Source of the DNA: Marinobacter nanhaiticus D15-8W
Lineage (GTDB): Bacteria > Pseudomonadota > Gammaproteobacteria > Pseudomonadales > Oleiphilaceae
NCBI RefSeq assembly: GCF_036511935.1
Contig: NZ_AP028878.1
Location: 1,426,001 to 1,490,000 of the forward strand
Direction: 5' to 3'
Length of the DNA: 64,000 nucleotides
Below the pieces are notes generated by a model. It was given only the letters and a program-made list of their open reading frames with translations. It searched no databases and was not told the origin of the DNA. This document shows positions 8,779 through 17,925 of the stretch, in pieces (positions within the stretch are counted from its first letter, which is position 1; the number at the start of each line of letters is the position of its first letter). Made by a program: the position numbers and the translations under genes.

Positions 8779-10737
8779 ATGACGAAACAGAGCAAGACCC
8801 AACCGCGCACTGTGGCGCAAAAGCTCATCGAAGCCCACCTTGTGTCCGGCAAGATGAAACCCGGCGAAGAAATCGGCCTCAGGATCGACCAGACGCTCAC
8901 CCAGGACGCCACCGGCACCCTGGTGATGCTGGAACTGGAAGCCATGGGCCTGGATCAGGCCAAGACCGAACTCTCCGCCCAGTACGTCGACCACAACCTG
9001 CTCCAGGTCGACAGCCGCAATCCCGACGACCATCTCTTCCTGAAAAGTGCCTGCGAGAAATTCGGTATCTGGTTTAGTCCGCCGGGGTCTGGCGTCAGTC
9101 ATGCGGTGCATATGGAGCGCTTCGGCAAACCCGGTAAGACTCTGCTGGGTTCGGATAGTCATACCTGCGCCGCTGGCTCCATGGGTATGTTGGCGATGGG
9201 CGCCGGTGGGCTTGCGGTTGCCATGGCGATCTGTGGCGAGCCGTTCTACCTGAACATGCCCAAAGTGATGGGGGTGAAACTGACCGGCAAGCTGCCGGAT
9301 TGGGTGAGCGCCAAGGACGTCGTGCTGGAGATGCTTCGCCGCCATGACGTAAAAGGCGGGGCAGGGAAGATCATCGAATACTATGGACCGGGACTTAAAC
9401 ACCTGTCAGCTATGGATCGCCACGTTATTGCGAACATGGGCCAGGAGATGGGGCATACGGCTACGGTATTTCCGGCGGATGATGCCGTGCGGGATTTTCT
9501 CAAACAGCAGCACCGTAAGGACGATTTCGAGAGACTCGAGGCCGATGAGGGCGCGACCTACGATGAACACGAGGAGATCGACCTGAGTAAGTTGGAGCCG
9601 TTGATCGCGCTCCCCAGCAGCCCTGGCAAGGTGGTGCCGGTGCGTGAGGTCGCGGGCGAGCCCATCTACCAGGCCTATATCGGCTCGTCTGCCAATCCCG
9701 GTTTACGGGATTTCGTGGTGCCCGCCATGATGGTCAAGGACCGCCAGGTTCACGAGGGCGTGTCGTTCGACATCAATCCCACCTCCCGGCAGGTCCTGGA
9801 AAACCTGAGCAAGTCGGGGTACTTGATGGATCTGCTCAGTGCCGGCGCGCGACTACACCAGACCGGCTGCAACGGCTGTATCGGTATGGGGCAGGCGCCC
9901 GCCACCGACCAGATCAGCCTGCGCACGGTACCCCGTAATTTCCCCGGTCGCTCCGGTACGGAAGAAGACAAGGTCTGCCTGTGCAGTCCTGAGACGGCGA
10001 CGGCCTCGGCGCTTACCGGCGTGATTACCGATCCGCGGGATCTGGATATGGCTTACCCTGCCTTCAACGAACGCAAAACCTTCTATGTCGAGGATCGCAA
10101 TATACTTCCGCCGGCCAAACATCCGGAGCTTAGCGTCGTGCAGAAGGGACCCAATATCAGCACGCTCCCCCTCTTCGATGGGTTGCCAGACGAGCTGACG
10201 GCACCGGTGTTGCTCAAGGTGGGGGATAACATCTCCACGGACGAAATCCTTCCGGCCGGCTCGAAGATCCTGCCTTTTCGCAGCAACATTCCGGCGATCA
10301 GCGAGTTCACCTATACGCGCGTCGACGCCTCCTACCCCGAACGCGCCAAGAAGTATCAGGAGCAGGGCTCAGTGATCGTCGGCGGCGACAATTACGGCCA
10401 GGGTTCTAGTCGCGAGCACGCTGCACTGGCGCCGCGCTATCTGGGCGTACGGGTGGTCGTTGCCAAGAGCTATTCACGTATCCATTGGCAGAACCTCTGC
10501 AACTTTGGCATTCTGCCGTTGCGTTTTGCCAAGGCGGACGATCTCGACAGGATTGAGCAGGGAGACGAACTGACATTCGCTGATTTGGCCCAAACATTGG
10601 TCTCAGGAGGAAAGATAACGGCTAAGAGCAACCGCGGTGGTGCCTTCGAATTCACCCATGATCTCAGCGAGCGCCAGATCAAGATGATACTTAAGGGCGG
10701 ATTGCTGAATATGATGCGTGAGTCGCTGGCGGCCTGA
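8779..10737 (+). CDS. Aconitate hydratase, Aquifex/mitochondrial-like type
   Basis: 652 residues. The catalytic aconitase domain carries LLGSDSHTCAAGSMGMLAMG near residue 125 and the 4Fe-4S cysteines in TGCNGCIGMG near 365, with a further Cys in the VCLCSPETATASALTG stretch. The swivel domain follows: GDNISTDEILPAG near 480 and GSSREHAALAPRYLG near 545. It interconverts citrate and isocitrate through cis-aconitate in the cytoplasm. The length is that of the shorter Aquifex-type aconitases, not the roughly 900-residue AcnA or AcnB. GGGAGGTG precedes the ATG. Its place after the tct operon suggests a dedicated enzyme for imported tricarboxylates. Confidence 0.9.
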   Translation: MTKQSKTQPRTVAQKLIEAHLVSGKMKPGEEIGLRIDQTLTQDATGTLVMLELEAMGLDQAKTELSAQYVDHNLLQVDSRNPDDHLFLKSACEKFGIWFSPPGSGVSHAVHMERFGKPGKTLLGSDSHTCAAGSMGMLAMGAGGLAVAMAICGEPFYLNMPKVMGVKLTGKLPDWVSAKDVVLEMLRRHDVKGGAGKIIEYYGPGLKHLSAMDRHVIANMGQEMGHTATVFPADDAVRDFLKQQHRKDDFERLEADEGATYDEHEEIDLSKLEPLIALPSSPGKVVPVREVAGEPIYQAYIGSSANPGLRDFVVPAMMVKDRQVHEGVSFDINPTSRQVLENLSKSGYLMDLLSAGARLHQTGCNGCIGMGQAPATDQISLRTVPRNFPGRSGTEEDKVCLCSPETATASALTGVITDPRDLDMAYPAFNERKTFYVEDRNILPPAKHPELSVVQKGPNISTLPLFDGLPDELTAPVLLKVGDNISTDEILPAGSKILPFRSNIPAISEFTYTRVDASYPERAKKYQEQGSVIVGGDNYGQGSSREHAALAPRYLGVRVVVAKSYSRIHWQNLCNFGILPLRFAKADDLDRIEQGDELTFADLAQTLVSGGKITAKSNRGGAFEFTHDLSERQIKMILKGGLLNMMRESLAA

Positions 10738-10892
10738 TCAGCTTGCCCGCCAAGTCTGCGGGGAAATCAACACGATGCCGTACCTGTCCTTCCTTTGGCC
10801 CAAGTGAGCCATGCAGGAGCCACTAACGTTCAGGTGAAACCGAACAAACCGTCCCTACAAAAAAATGGAATCGGGTAGGAAACGTCGTATCA

Positions 10893-11414
10893 ATGAATAA
10901 GCTGGAACAGAAGTTTGAAAAGTTTTTGTGGCAATCGCGGTTTCTGGTGCTGGTTGCCGTGATCGCCAGCTTGCTGGGCGCTTTCGTACTCTTCCTGGTG
11001 GGAACGATAGACATCGTTGAAGTGGCCGTTTCGGCGGCTCGCTACTATATGGGGCAGGGCACGGTCGCTATTCACGACTTCATCGTCACCGATATTATCG
11101 TTGCCATCGACATCTACCTGATTGCCGTCGTTCTGCTGATTTTCGGTTTGGGTATCTACCGTCTATTCATCTCGTCGATTGATGAGTCCGAGAGCCACGG
11201 CGATTCTCATCCTTTTAATGTGAAGTCCTTCGACGAACTGAAAGACAAGATCGTACGCGTGGTTATCCTGGCGGTGATCATTGAGTTCTTCAGGGCGGTT
11301 GTGGATATCCGGTTCTCGACACCCCTGGACGCGATCTATCTGGCCCTCTCGGTCTTGGCGCTCGCCGTATCTCTCTTCCTGATGAGTTGGCATAGCTCGC
11401 GATCCGGGAAATAG
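10893..11414 (+). CDS. UPF0114 (YqhA-like) inner-membrane protein
   Basis: 173 residues with about four membrane helices (near 15-40, 65-95, 120-140 and 148-165). The N-terminal LEQKFEKFLWQSRFLVLVAV and the central LLIFGLGIYRLFISSID are typical of the UPF0114/YqhA family. Function is not established. The ribosome-binding site is weak (TAGGAAA). It is a single gene between the aconitase and a gap of 447 bp. Confidence 0.85.
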   Translation: MNKLEQKFEKFLWQSRFLVLVAVIASLLGAFVLFLVGTIDIVEVAVSAARYYMGQGTVAIHDFIVTDIIVAIDIYLIAVVLLIFGLGIYRLFISSIDESESHGDSHPFNVKSFDELKDKIVRVVILAVIIEFFRAVVDIRFSTPLDAIYLALSVLALAVSLFLMSWHSSRSGK

Positions 11415-11861
11415 GGAAAAGGGAGGTTCCTGCCTTATCGCCAGGCTGCGAGGCTGCCCGATTCTATTTCGTTGTTTGCCCTCGCTCCGGCATGCCTATT
11501 ACATCCATCTCACTCCGCACCTTACCTGTTCGCCCGCGCCAGGGTGACCTTTGGCGTATTTATCGCATAGCGACCGCTGGCATACACTTTCAGGTGTGTG
11601 GTCGCCAGGCCTACGGCTGGCTGTCTAAACGCTCATGCGCACGCAGACCCTCCTGGTAGGCATAGTTATCGAAGCCGTTTGCCTGCACCACGGCAACACG
11701 ACCACGGCAATACTGCACCCGCAGGGCGCACTCGAGACGCCAAGTCTACTTTGCCCGACGCAAGTCCGACGCCACGATAGCGGTAAAGCCTGATCGTTGT
11801 TGAGCTGGATTCGTTTTATCCTCGCCCCTCCCGTTTCACTGCCTTTTCAAGGAGTAAAGGT
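11415..11861. other. 447-bp gap, possible gene remnant
   Basis: No full gene is seen. On the minus strand, about 11611-11718, a short open stretch reads VQYCRGRVAVVQANGFDNYA and then stops. It looks protein-like in composition but is preceded by stops and has no recognised family, so it may be a decayed 3' gene end. The last bases hold AAGGAG, the ribosome-binding site of the following gene. Confidence 0.3.
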
Positions 11862-12725
11862 ATGGCAACACCCTCGCAGCATGATCTGCGCAAGGATTTT
11901 CGTTCATTGCTGGAAACCCAGCGGTGCTACTACACCGCCTCGACATTCGACCCGATGTCCGCCCGTATCGCCGCAGATCTTGGCTTCGAGGTCGGTATTC
12001 TCGGTGGTTCCGTGGCTTCCCTCCAGGTTCTAGCCGCGCCGGACTTCGCGCTGATTACCCTGAGCGAATTTGTCGAGCAGGCCACGCGCATCGGCCGAGT
12101 CGCCCGCCTGCCGATCATCGCCGATGCCGATCATGGCTACGGCAACGCACTGAATGTTATCCGTACCATCACCGAGCTTGAACGCGCTGGTGTTGCGGCA
12201 TTGACCATCGAGGACACACTGCTTCCGGCCAAGTATGGCCACAAGTCCACCGACTTGATTCCGCTCGAGGAAGCAGTAGGAAAGTTACGGGCCGCCTTAG
12301 ACGCACGCATCGACCCGGCCATGGCGATTATTGCGCGCACCAACGCCGGTCAGCTCACCGTCGAAGAAACGATAGAGAGGGCGACGGCCTATCAGGCGAC
12401 CGGGGTGGATGGCATCTGCATGGTTGGCATCCGGGACTTTGACCACCTGGAGCAGATCACCCGGCACATCACCGTTCCGGTCATGCTGGTTGCTTACGAC
12501 AACCCGGAACTGTGTGACCGGGAGCGCCTGGCGGCCAACGGGGTCCGCATTGTCGTCAACGGCCATGCCGCCTACTTCGCCGCTATCAAGGCCACCTACG
12601 ACTGCCTGCGTGAACAGCGGGATATCGCCGAAGGCACGCTCAACGCGTCAGAGCTCTCGGTGCGTTATTCGACCTTCGATGAGAACCGGGAATGGGCCCG
12701 GAAGTTTATGGATGTGCGTGAGTAA
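11862..12725 (+). CDS. Oxaloacetate decarboxylase, isocitrate lyase/PEP mutase superfamily
   Basis: 287 residues forming one TIM-barrel. Key segments are [20 protein letters not shown] with GILGGSVAS following, the metal-binding loop [15 protein letters not shown] near residue 90, [12 protein letters not shown] near 120, IIARTNAG near 155 and VMLVAYDNP near 210. These match the Pseudomonas oxaloacetate decarboxylase branch rather than true isocitrate lyases, which carry a KKCGH catalytic loop absent here. It would convert oxaloacetate to pyruvate and CO2. AAGGAG precedes the ATG. Proximity to the tricarboxylate importer and aconitase fits organic-acid catabolism. Confidence 0.85.
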   Translation: MATPSQHDLRKDFRSLLETQRCYYTASTFDPMSARIAADLGFEVGILGGSVASLQVLAAPDFALITLSEFVEQATRIGRVARLPIIADADHGYGNALNVIRTITELERAGVAALTIEDTLLPAKYGHKSTDLIPLEEAVGKLRAALDARIDPAMAIIARTNAGQLTVEETIERATAYQATGVDGICMVGIRDFDHLEQITRHITVPVMLVAYDNPELCDRERLAANGVRIVVNGHAAYFAAIKATYDCLREQRDIAEGTLNASELSVRYSTFDENREWARKFMDVRE

Positions 12726-12844
12726 GTCGGGAACTTCCTGACCCTAACCTCGTGGTTGGTCGGCTGGATGTAGGGAGTCGACCCAAAAACCTTTGCATAT
12801 GCATGCATGGCCGGACCGACCCACTGGCATTGGGTGCCGCCACC

Positions 12845-14369
12845 CTAACGAGTATTCGGCTCCATCATGGTTTGCATGATTGCCTTGGTATCGAGATTGA
12901 AGCTGGCCTGGCGTGGCGGATATTCCTCAAAGGAAGCAGTAAATTTTTGCACGACGCCCATCGCAGGTGACAGTGCCCAGGATCGGTTTTCCTGCCACTC
13001 GTCAAACCCACGGGCATCGTGGAAGCGCTCGAAGGGGTCCATATCGAGCCGCGTGATCAGTGGTGTGATCATTTCGTTCTGGATGCCGTTGAACCACTTG
13101 TCCTGCTCGGTGAAGAGGAATTTCCACTCACCGAAACGGAGGCCATGGAAGGTGGTTTCGGTAAAGAAGAAAAACTCCTTGCGATTGCTGGGGCCGGACT
13201 GGGTCAGGACCGGTGTCTGGTCGTAGCCATCAAGATGCACTTTATAGCTGGTACCGCCAATCTTGTGGCCCTCCAGCAGTTGCTGCTTGATATCAGGCTG
13301 CCCGAGCTGGGCCATGATTGTCGGAATCCAGTCTTCCATAGTCATCAACTCGCCGGTGGTAGTGTCTTCGGGAATCACCCCCGGCCACTTAACCACCATC
13401 GGCACCTTGAACCCGCCCTCGTAACCGCCTACACCTTTCTCACCGCGGAAGGGCTGGTTGCCACCGTCAGGCCAACTGTTCGATGCAGCGCCATTATCGG
13501 TGGAAAACATCACCATGGTGTTATCAGCGACACCGAGTTCGTCGAGCAAATCGAGCAGCACGCCGACATCATCATCCATTTCCTTCATGCCGTCGGCGTA
13601 AAGCCCATGACCGGTCGCCCCATCGTATTCTTCACTGAGATTGGTGCGATAGTGCATGCGGGTTGTGTTGTGCCAGACAAAGAACGGTTTGCCGGCCGCA
13701 ACAGCATCACGGATGAAGCGGACGGATTCTTCAAGCACCTCCTGGTCAAGCGTGCGTTGACGTTCCCGACCGAAATTGCCCAGATCCTCGATCTCCTGGC
13801 TGCCATCGTCGGTGGCGCGGGAATGTATAACCCCACGTTGGGCAAAGCCCGCCTTCTCGACGGCTTCGGTCGGGTAATCATCCTGCTCGACGTACTCTCC
13901 GGCGTTAAGGTGGTAGAGGATGCCGTAGAACTCGTCGAAGCCGTGATTGGTGGGCAGGTGTTCATCCCGGTCACCGAGATGGTTCTTGCCGAACTGGCCG
14001 GTGGCGTAGCCGAGGGGTTTTAACATTTCCGCGAGGGTTGGATCTTCCTCCTGCAAGCCGATGGGTGAGCCGGGAAGGCCGACGGTTGCCAACCCCACCC
14101 GTAGGGGATATTGACCGGTAATAAACGCGGCGCGCCCGGCTGTGCAAGAAGCTTGGGCATAGTGATCCATGAAGGTCATGCCCTGTTCCGCGATACGATC
14201 GATATTGGGCGTATCGCCCCCCCATCATGCCGCGATGGTAGGCACTGATATTCCACATCCCCACATCGTCGCCCCATATCACGAGGATATTGGGTTTTTC
14301 CGATTGTGCATGGAGATTGAAGCTCAGGCCAAGCAGGGCCAGAGCGAAAACTCGAAGGGCTGGATACAT
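12845..14369 (-). pseudogene. Arylsulfatase, split by a +1 frameshift in a G7 tract
   Basis: Two overlapping frames make one sulfatase. The first (start 14369) gives a signal peptide (MYPALRVFALALLGLSFNLHAQ) and KPNILVIWGDDVGMWNISAY with the metal-binding Asp pair, then loses homology. The second continues in another frame with SCTAGRAAFITGQYPLR, whose Cys is the formylglycine precursor (CxAxR variant), and runs to MEPNTR. Removing one G from the run of seven (14217-14223 as C on the plus strand) restores GMMGGDTPNIDRIAEQGMTF in between, giving about 507 residues, normal for the family. It would be a periplasmic sulfate-ester hydrolase needing a formylglycine-generating maturase. Either a true pseudogene, slippage-controlled, or a sequencing error. 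Confidence 0.85.
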
Positions 14370-14567
14370 ACCGGCTCGCTCCCTGTTCTTTGACGGAGTA
14401 CGTCCTGTAAAACCGGAAATCGAAGCCTGACGGGACTGTTTAAAAATTAGTCGAAATAGCAGTGAGAATCAAAAAAACCGCAACTGCAGCGAGCATCCAG
14501 TCGAAAGCTTGGTTTCGAACTGAGGAAGTCCCAAAAAAACACTGCGTGCAGGAACCGCTCGTATTCA

Positions 14568-14600
14568 GGCCACCTCGGCCTGTACTTAGGTGAGGTGGCC
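14568..14600. terminator. Hairpin between sulfatase and binding-protein genes
   Basis: A perfect 9-bp inverted repeat (GGCCACCTC / GAGGTGGCC) with a 15-nt loop lies just 3' of the minus-strand binding-protein gene. No U-run follows on either strand, so it may act as an RNA-stabilising or weak termination hairpin. Confidence 0.4.
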
Positions 14601-14611
14601 CCCGAGGCGTT

Positions 14612-15862
14612 CTACTGCAGCTTTAGCGGCGCCCCGGCTTTCCGCCGATCTTCCTGCCACTCCTCCAGCGTTCGTGCGGCATCGCTGCCATCGATCGTCG
14701 CGAGGATCTCATAGAAGTCACTGTTGTACTCGTCGGCTAATACCTGATCACGGGGTTTCATGCGGACGACGTAGACGGACTGGACATTTTGATGGTCGAA
14801 GGCGCGCCACTCCTGGGTGTCCTTGAGCAACGAATAGCGATGGCCTTCCAGCGCCTGAATGACATCGGCCGTCCTGGTTGTGCCTGCCCGCTCAACGGCG
14901 TCGCGGTACTGGTAGACGATGCTGTAGGCCGATGCCGCTGCCGAAGAAGGGCGCATATCGTAGCTTTTCGAGAAATTCTCCACGAAGTCGATGCCCGGCT
15001 GATAGCCCTTCTCGTAAGGCAGTTCCCAGAACCAGGGCGCCGCACCAATGATACCCTGCATCAATGCCGGACCGATCTGGATCGCCGTGCCCAGGCTGGT
15101 GTTGGGCCAGATGATGTCCATTTTCTCCTTCAGCCCCATCTCGTGAATGATATTGACCGCACGCACCATGTCTCCGCCGCCGAGAACCAGTACCAGCACG
15201 TTGGCCTCACTGGCTTCTGCCGCTTCGAGGGCCTTATAGAAGTCCTGCGTACGGGCATTGGGAAATGGTGTGCGCGCTACGGGGTGCCTTTCGGTATCTT
15301 CGGTTCCCGATTTTGTGCGAAGTGATTCTTCTACCGAATAGCCCCACGTGTAGTCTGCGGTGATATAGAAAAAGCGCTTATCCTGATACTCGCTGGCAAG
15401 GTACTGGCCAAGTGCGCTGGCCGTCATCCAGGCGTTATAGGACTCCCTGAACATATGGGTGTGGCCGGCTTTGCCCGTGGTCGCGTTGGCGTAGGTCAGG
15501 GTGCCGAAATAGATACGATCCCTCTCTTTTGCCGCTTTGCCGGAAGCGATAGCGACGGCGGAGGATACGCCACCGAAGATCATCTGCACATTTTCTTTCT
15601 CGATCATATCCACGACATTCTGGGCTCCACGATCCGGCTTGAGGCGAGTGTTGCGGATCACCAGTTCCAACGGCCGGCCCAATACGCCGCCTTGGGCGTT
15701 TATCTCCTCGACGGCGAGGAATGCACCAAGCCGTTGTTGCAAACCCAGGTACTGGTAGCGTCCGGATTCCGGGTAGTTCAGGCCGATCTTGATAGGAGAG
15801 GCAGCACTGGCGATTTGCAGGGAGAAGAGCAGAGCCAGGCATAGAAGGAGGCGGTAAGTCAT
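14612..15862 (-). CDS. Branched-chain/urea-type periplasmic binding protein
   Basis: 416 residues with a signal peptide (MTYRLLLCLALLFSLQIASA). The mature part is a type 1 periplasmic-binding fold of the Leu/Ile/Val- and urea-binding class: IKIGLNYPESGRYQYLG, AVEEINAQGGVLGRPLELV near residue 55 and QMIFGGVSSAVAIASGKA near 95, with a later YEKGYQPGIDFVENF. No permease or ATPase gene lies nearby, so it is either an orphan that shares a distant transporter or a sensor component. It lies upstream on the same strand as the broken sulfatase, separated by about 240 bp with a hairpin. Confidence 0.82.
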   Translation of the reverse strand: MTYRLLLCLALLFSLQIASAASPIKIGLNYPESGRYQYLGLQQRLGAFLAVEEINAQGGVLGRPLELVIRNTRLKPDRGAQNVVDMIEKENVQMIFGGVSSAVAIASGKAAKERDRIYFGTLTYANATTGKAGHTHMFRESYNAWMTASALGQYLASEYQDKRFFYITADYTWGYSVEESLRTKSGTEDTERHPVARTPFPNARTQDFYKALEAAEASEANVLVLVLGGGDMVRAVNIIHEMGLKEKMDIIWPNTSLGTAIQIGPALMQGIIGAAPWFWELPYEKGYQPGIDFVENFSKSYDMRPSSAAASAYSIVYQYRDAVERAGTTRTADVIQALEGHRYSLLKDTQEWRAFDHQNVQSVYVVRMKPRDQVLADEYNSDFYEILATIDGSDAARTLEEWQEDRRKAGAPLKLQ

Positions 15863-16348
15863 CGGTTTACATCGTCCTTTTTGTGATTGTGGTTATTGGT
15901 TATTCCATTGGAGCGGCTTTACGCCGTCCCTGTGACGATTCCACCGGCCATTGCACGAAAGCTAGGTTGCCCTATCCGCCGTCATTCCGAAGGTGATGCG
16001 ACGTGCTGGCGGGTGAAGGCAAATCGGAAATCCGGAGGTACTTCACCGTGAGCGATACAGTCAATCACCGAATGAAATTTAGCGGGGTTTTATCCTTCAA
16101 AGGCAGAATGGTAGTTTGTTTTTGGATTTATATAATCGCACAGCAAAATAAAGTTTTGCTCTGAAGTCGCGTGTTGGCAAACGCAAGGGGCTGGAATTTT
16201 GTTGCTTCATGGTTACGAAACGTGAAATCAGGTAAAACTCGGCGGTTTGTCGTTTACCTGAGCTGTTGACGTTTCAGGCCCTGGACCAGGCACAATAAGG
16301 GCTATCGACCCACCATATTTGTGGCGATCATTGCCAGGGAGATGGACC
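15863..16348. other. 486-bp AT-richer intergenic region
   Basis: This gap separates a minus-strand binding-protein gene from the plus-strand DUF427 gene, so it should hold two divergent promoters. A TATAAT string is present at 16131-16136 but no good -35 box lies at normal spacing. No coding frame or strong repeat was seen. Confidence 0.4.
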
Positions 16349-16610
16349 ATGACTGATGCTCAACACGACCACCCGCACGCTATTTCCATCGAACCGAGTA
16401 CCCATCGAGTCACCGTCATTGTCGCCGGCCTGGTGATTGCCGATTCGGCGCAGGCCAAGGTGTTGCATGAAAAGGGGTTGGACGATGTGCTCTACATACC
16501 GCGCATGGATGTGGTGATGACCGAACTGCGCCAGACGGACCATTCGACGCATTGCCCCTTCAAGGGCGATGCCACTTACTTCAGCATTCCTGCCGGGGGG
16601 GAGCGGTCGG

Positions 16611-16613
16611 AGA
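16611..16613. repeat. Target-site duplication, left copy (AGA)
   Basis: AGA directly precedes the left IS end and recurs directly after the right end. Collapsing the two copies restores the DUF427 reading frame exactly. Confidence 0.75.
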
Positions 16614-16665
16614 TGTGCAAACCGGCAACATAGGTAACACCTCAAGCCGGGAACATGGGTTACAC
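16614..16665 (+). repeat. Left terminal inverted repeat with two internal motif copies
   Basis: The left end pairs imperfectly over about 50 bp with the right end. It contains two related 20-mers, ACCGGCAACATAGGTAACAC at 16621-16640 and GCCGGGAACATGGGTTACAC at 16646-16665, a 25-bp period. They look like tandem transposase-binding sites. Confidence 0.75.
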
Positions 16666-16696
16666 AAGTTACGGTATGGGCAAGGAGGACGCGCCC

Positions 16697-17872
16697 ATGC
16701 CCTGGAAAGAGACTTGTGTAATGGATCTGAAGATGCAGTTGATCGCGGCCTGGCTGCAGGGCGGGCACGGTGTAAGCGATCTGGCCCGCGGCTACGGCAT
16801 TAGCCGCAAGACGGCTTACAAGTGGATCAGGCGCTACCAGGAGGAAGGTGCCGGTGGGCTGCAGGAGCGCTCCCGAGCGCCGCACTATTGCCCACATGCA
16901 GTGACGGAGGACGTGGCTGAACAGATTGTGGCGATCAAGAAAGTCCATCCCAGCTTTGGCCCCAAGAAGGTTCTGGACCGCTTGCGTGAGCTAGAACCGG
17001 CGATGGCATTGCCGGCAGACAGCACGGCCGGTGAGATACTCAAAGCGGCGGGTCTGGTCAAGAAACGGCGCTACAAGCGGCCGTACCCGGCCGACCCGCA
17101 ACCGTTTGAACTGGGTGATCGCAATAATGCGCTGTGGAGTGTGGACTACAAGGGGCAGTACCGGACGGCCGGCGGGCGCTGGTGTTATCCGCTCACGGTA
17201 ACCGACAATGCCAGCCGTTATGTCTTGGGCTGTCATGGCGTGAGCGCAACAGACTACGTCCAGGCGAAGCCGATTATGGAATGGGTTTTCCATGAGTACG
17301 GTCTGCCGGAGGGGATCTTGTCCGACAACGGGGCGCCCTTCGCCAGTCGCTCAGCAGGAGGTCTGACGCGACTGTCGAAATGGTGGGTCGAGCTGGGCAT
17401 TGGGGTGCATCGTAGCAAGCCGGGAACGCCCACACAGAATGCCCGTCACGAGCGCATGCACGGTTCACTGAATCGAGCAGTGGGTGGACGGATGCGCGGG
17501 ACAAGCTTGATGCAGCAACAGACCACGCTGCAGGCATTCCGTGAGGAGTTTAACGAACAACGCAGCCATGAGGCGCTGGGCAGGCAAACACCGGCCAGCG
17601 TGTATCAGCCCTCAAGGCGTCGGTACTCGCCCGTGCTGCGCCCGATTGAATATAACGTGGACCAGGCGGTTCGCAACGTTCGTCACAACGGCGAAATCAA
17701 GTGGCAGGGCCATCTGATCTACATCAGCGGGCTGTTAGCCAGACATCGCGTAGGCCTGCAAGAGGTGGAGAATGACCGGGTCGAGGTGCGATACAGCACC
17801 CATCTGCTCGGTCATATTAACCTCAAAACCGCGCGATTGGAGCCCGCATGCGAGTGGCATGCGGGGGAATAG
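16697..17872 (+). CDS. IS481-family transposase
   Basis: 391 residues from the ATG at 16697, chosen because AAGGAGGA sits 8 bp upstream; a longer in-frame start at 16655 lies inside the terminal repeat. An N-terminal helix-turn-helix (about residues 12-50, GVSDLARGYGISRKTAYKWI) is followed by the rve integrase core. The DDE triad is visible as Asp in NALWSVDYKGQY, Asp in GILSDNGAPFAS and Glu in NARHERMHGSLNR. It cuts and joins the element ends. The frame is intact, so the element may still be mobile. A 9-bp hairpin (17843-17865) overlaps its last codons. Confidence 0.92.
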   Translation: MPWKETCVMDLKMQLIAAWLQGGHGVSDLARGYGISRKTAYKWIRRYQEEGAGGLQERSRAPHYCPHAVTEDVAEQIVAIKKVHPSFGPKKVLDRLRELEPAMALPADSTAGEILKAAGLVKKRRYKRPYPADPQPFELGDRNNALWSVDYKGQYRTAGGRWCYPLTVTDNASRYVLGCHGVSATDYVQAKPIMEWVFHEYGLPEGILSDNGAPFASRSAGGLTRLSKWWVELGIGVHRSKPGTPTQNARHERMHGSLNRAVGGRMRGTSLMQQQTTLQAFREEFNEQRSHEALGRQTPASVYQPSRRRYSPVLRPIEYNVDQAVRNVRHNGEIKWQGHLIYISGLLARHRVGLQEVENDRVEVRYSTHLLGHINLKTARLEPACEWHAGE

Positions 17873-17922
17873 GTGTAACCCATGTTGCCGGTTCAAAGTG
17901 TTACCTATGTTCCGGTTGCACA
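17873..17922 (-). repeat. Right terminal inverted repeat
   Basis: Read on the minus strand it begins TGTGCAACCGGAACATAGGT and contains a second CCGGCAACATGGGTTACAC, mirroring the left end with small indels. It starts immediately after the transposase stop codon. Confidence 0.75.
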
Positions 17923-17925
17923 AGA
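17923..17925. repeat. Target-site duplication, right copy (AGA)
   Basis: Second AGA, adjacent to the right end of the element; see the left copy at 16611. Confidence 0.75.

Larger units (their letters stand above)
16614..17922. mobile_element. IS481-family insertion sequence, 1309 bp
   Basis: The ends are imperfect inverted repeats beginning TGTGCAA at the left and ending TTGCACA at the right, flanked by AGA on both sides. It contains one transposase gene that fills most of its length. Element size, TGT termini and a single DDE transposase with an upstream helix-turn-helix fit the IS481 family. The intact transposase frame, clean ends and still-visible target duplication suggest a recent insertion. 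Confidence 0.88.

Noticed and set aside
13019..14023. 334-codon plus-strand frame over the sulfatase
   Set aside because: Shadow of the sulfatase coding strand; no start signal or family features.
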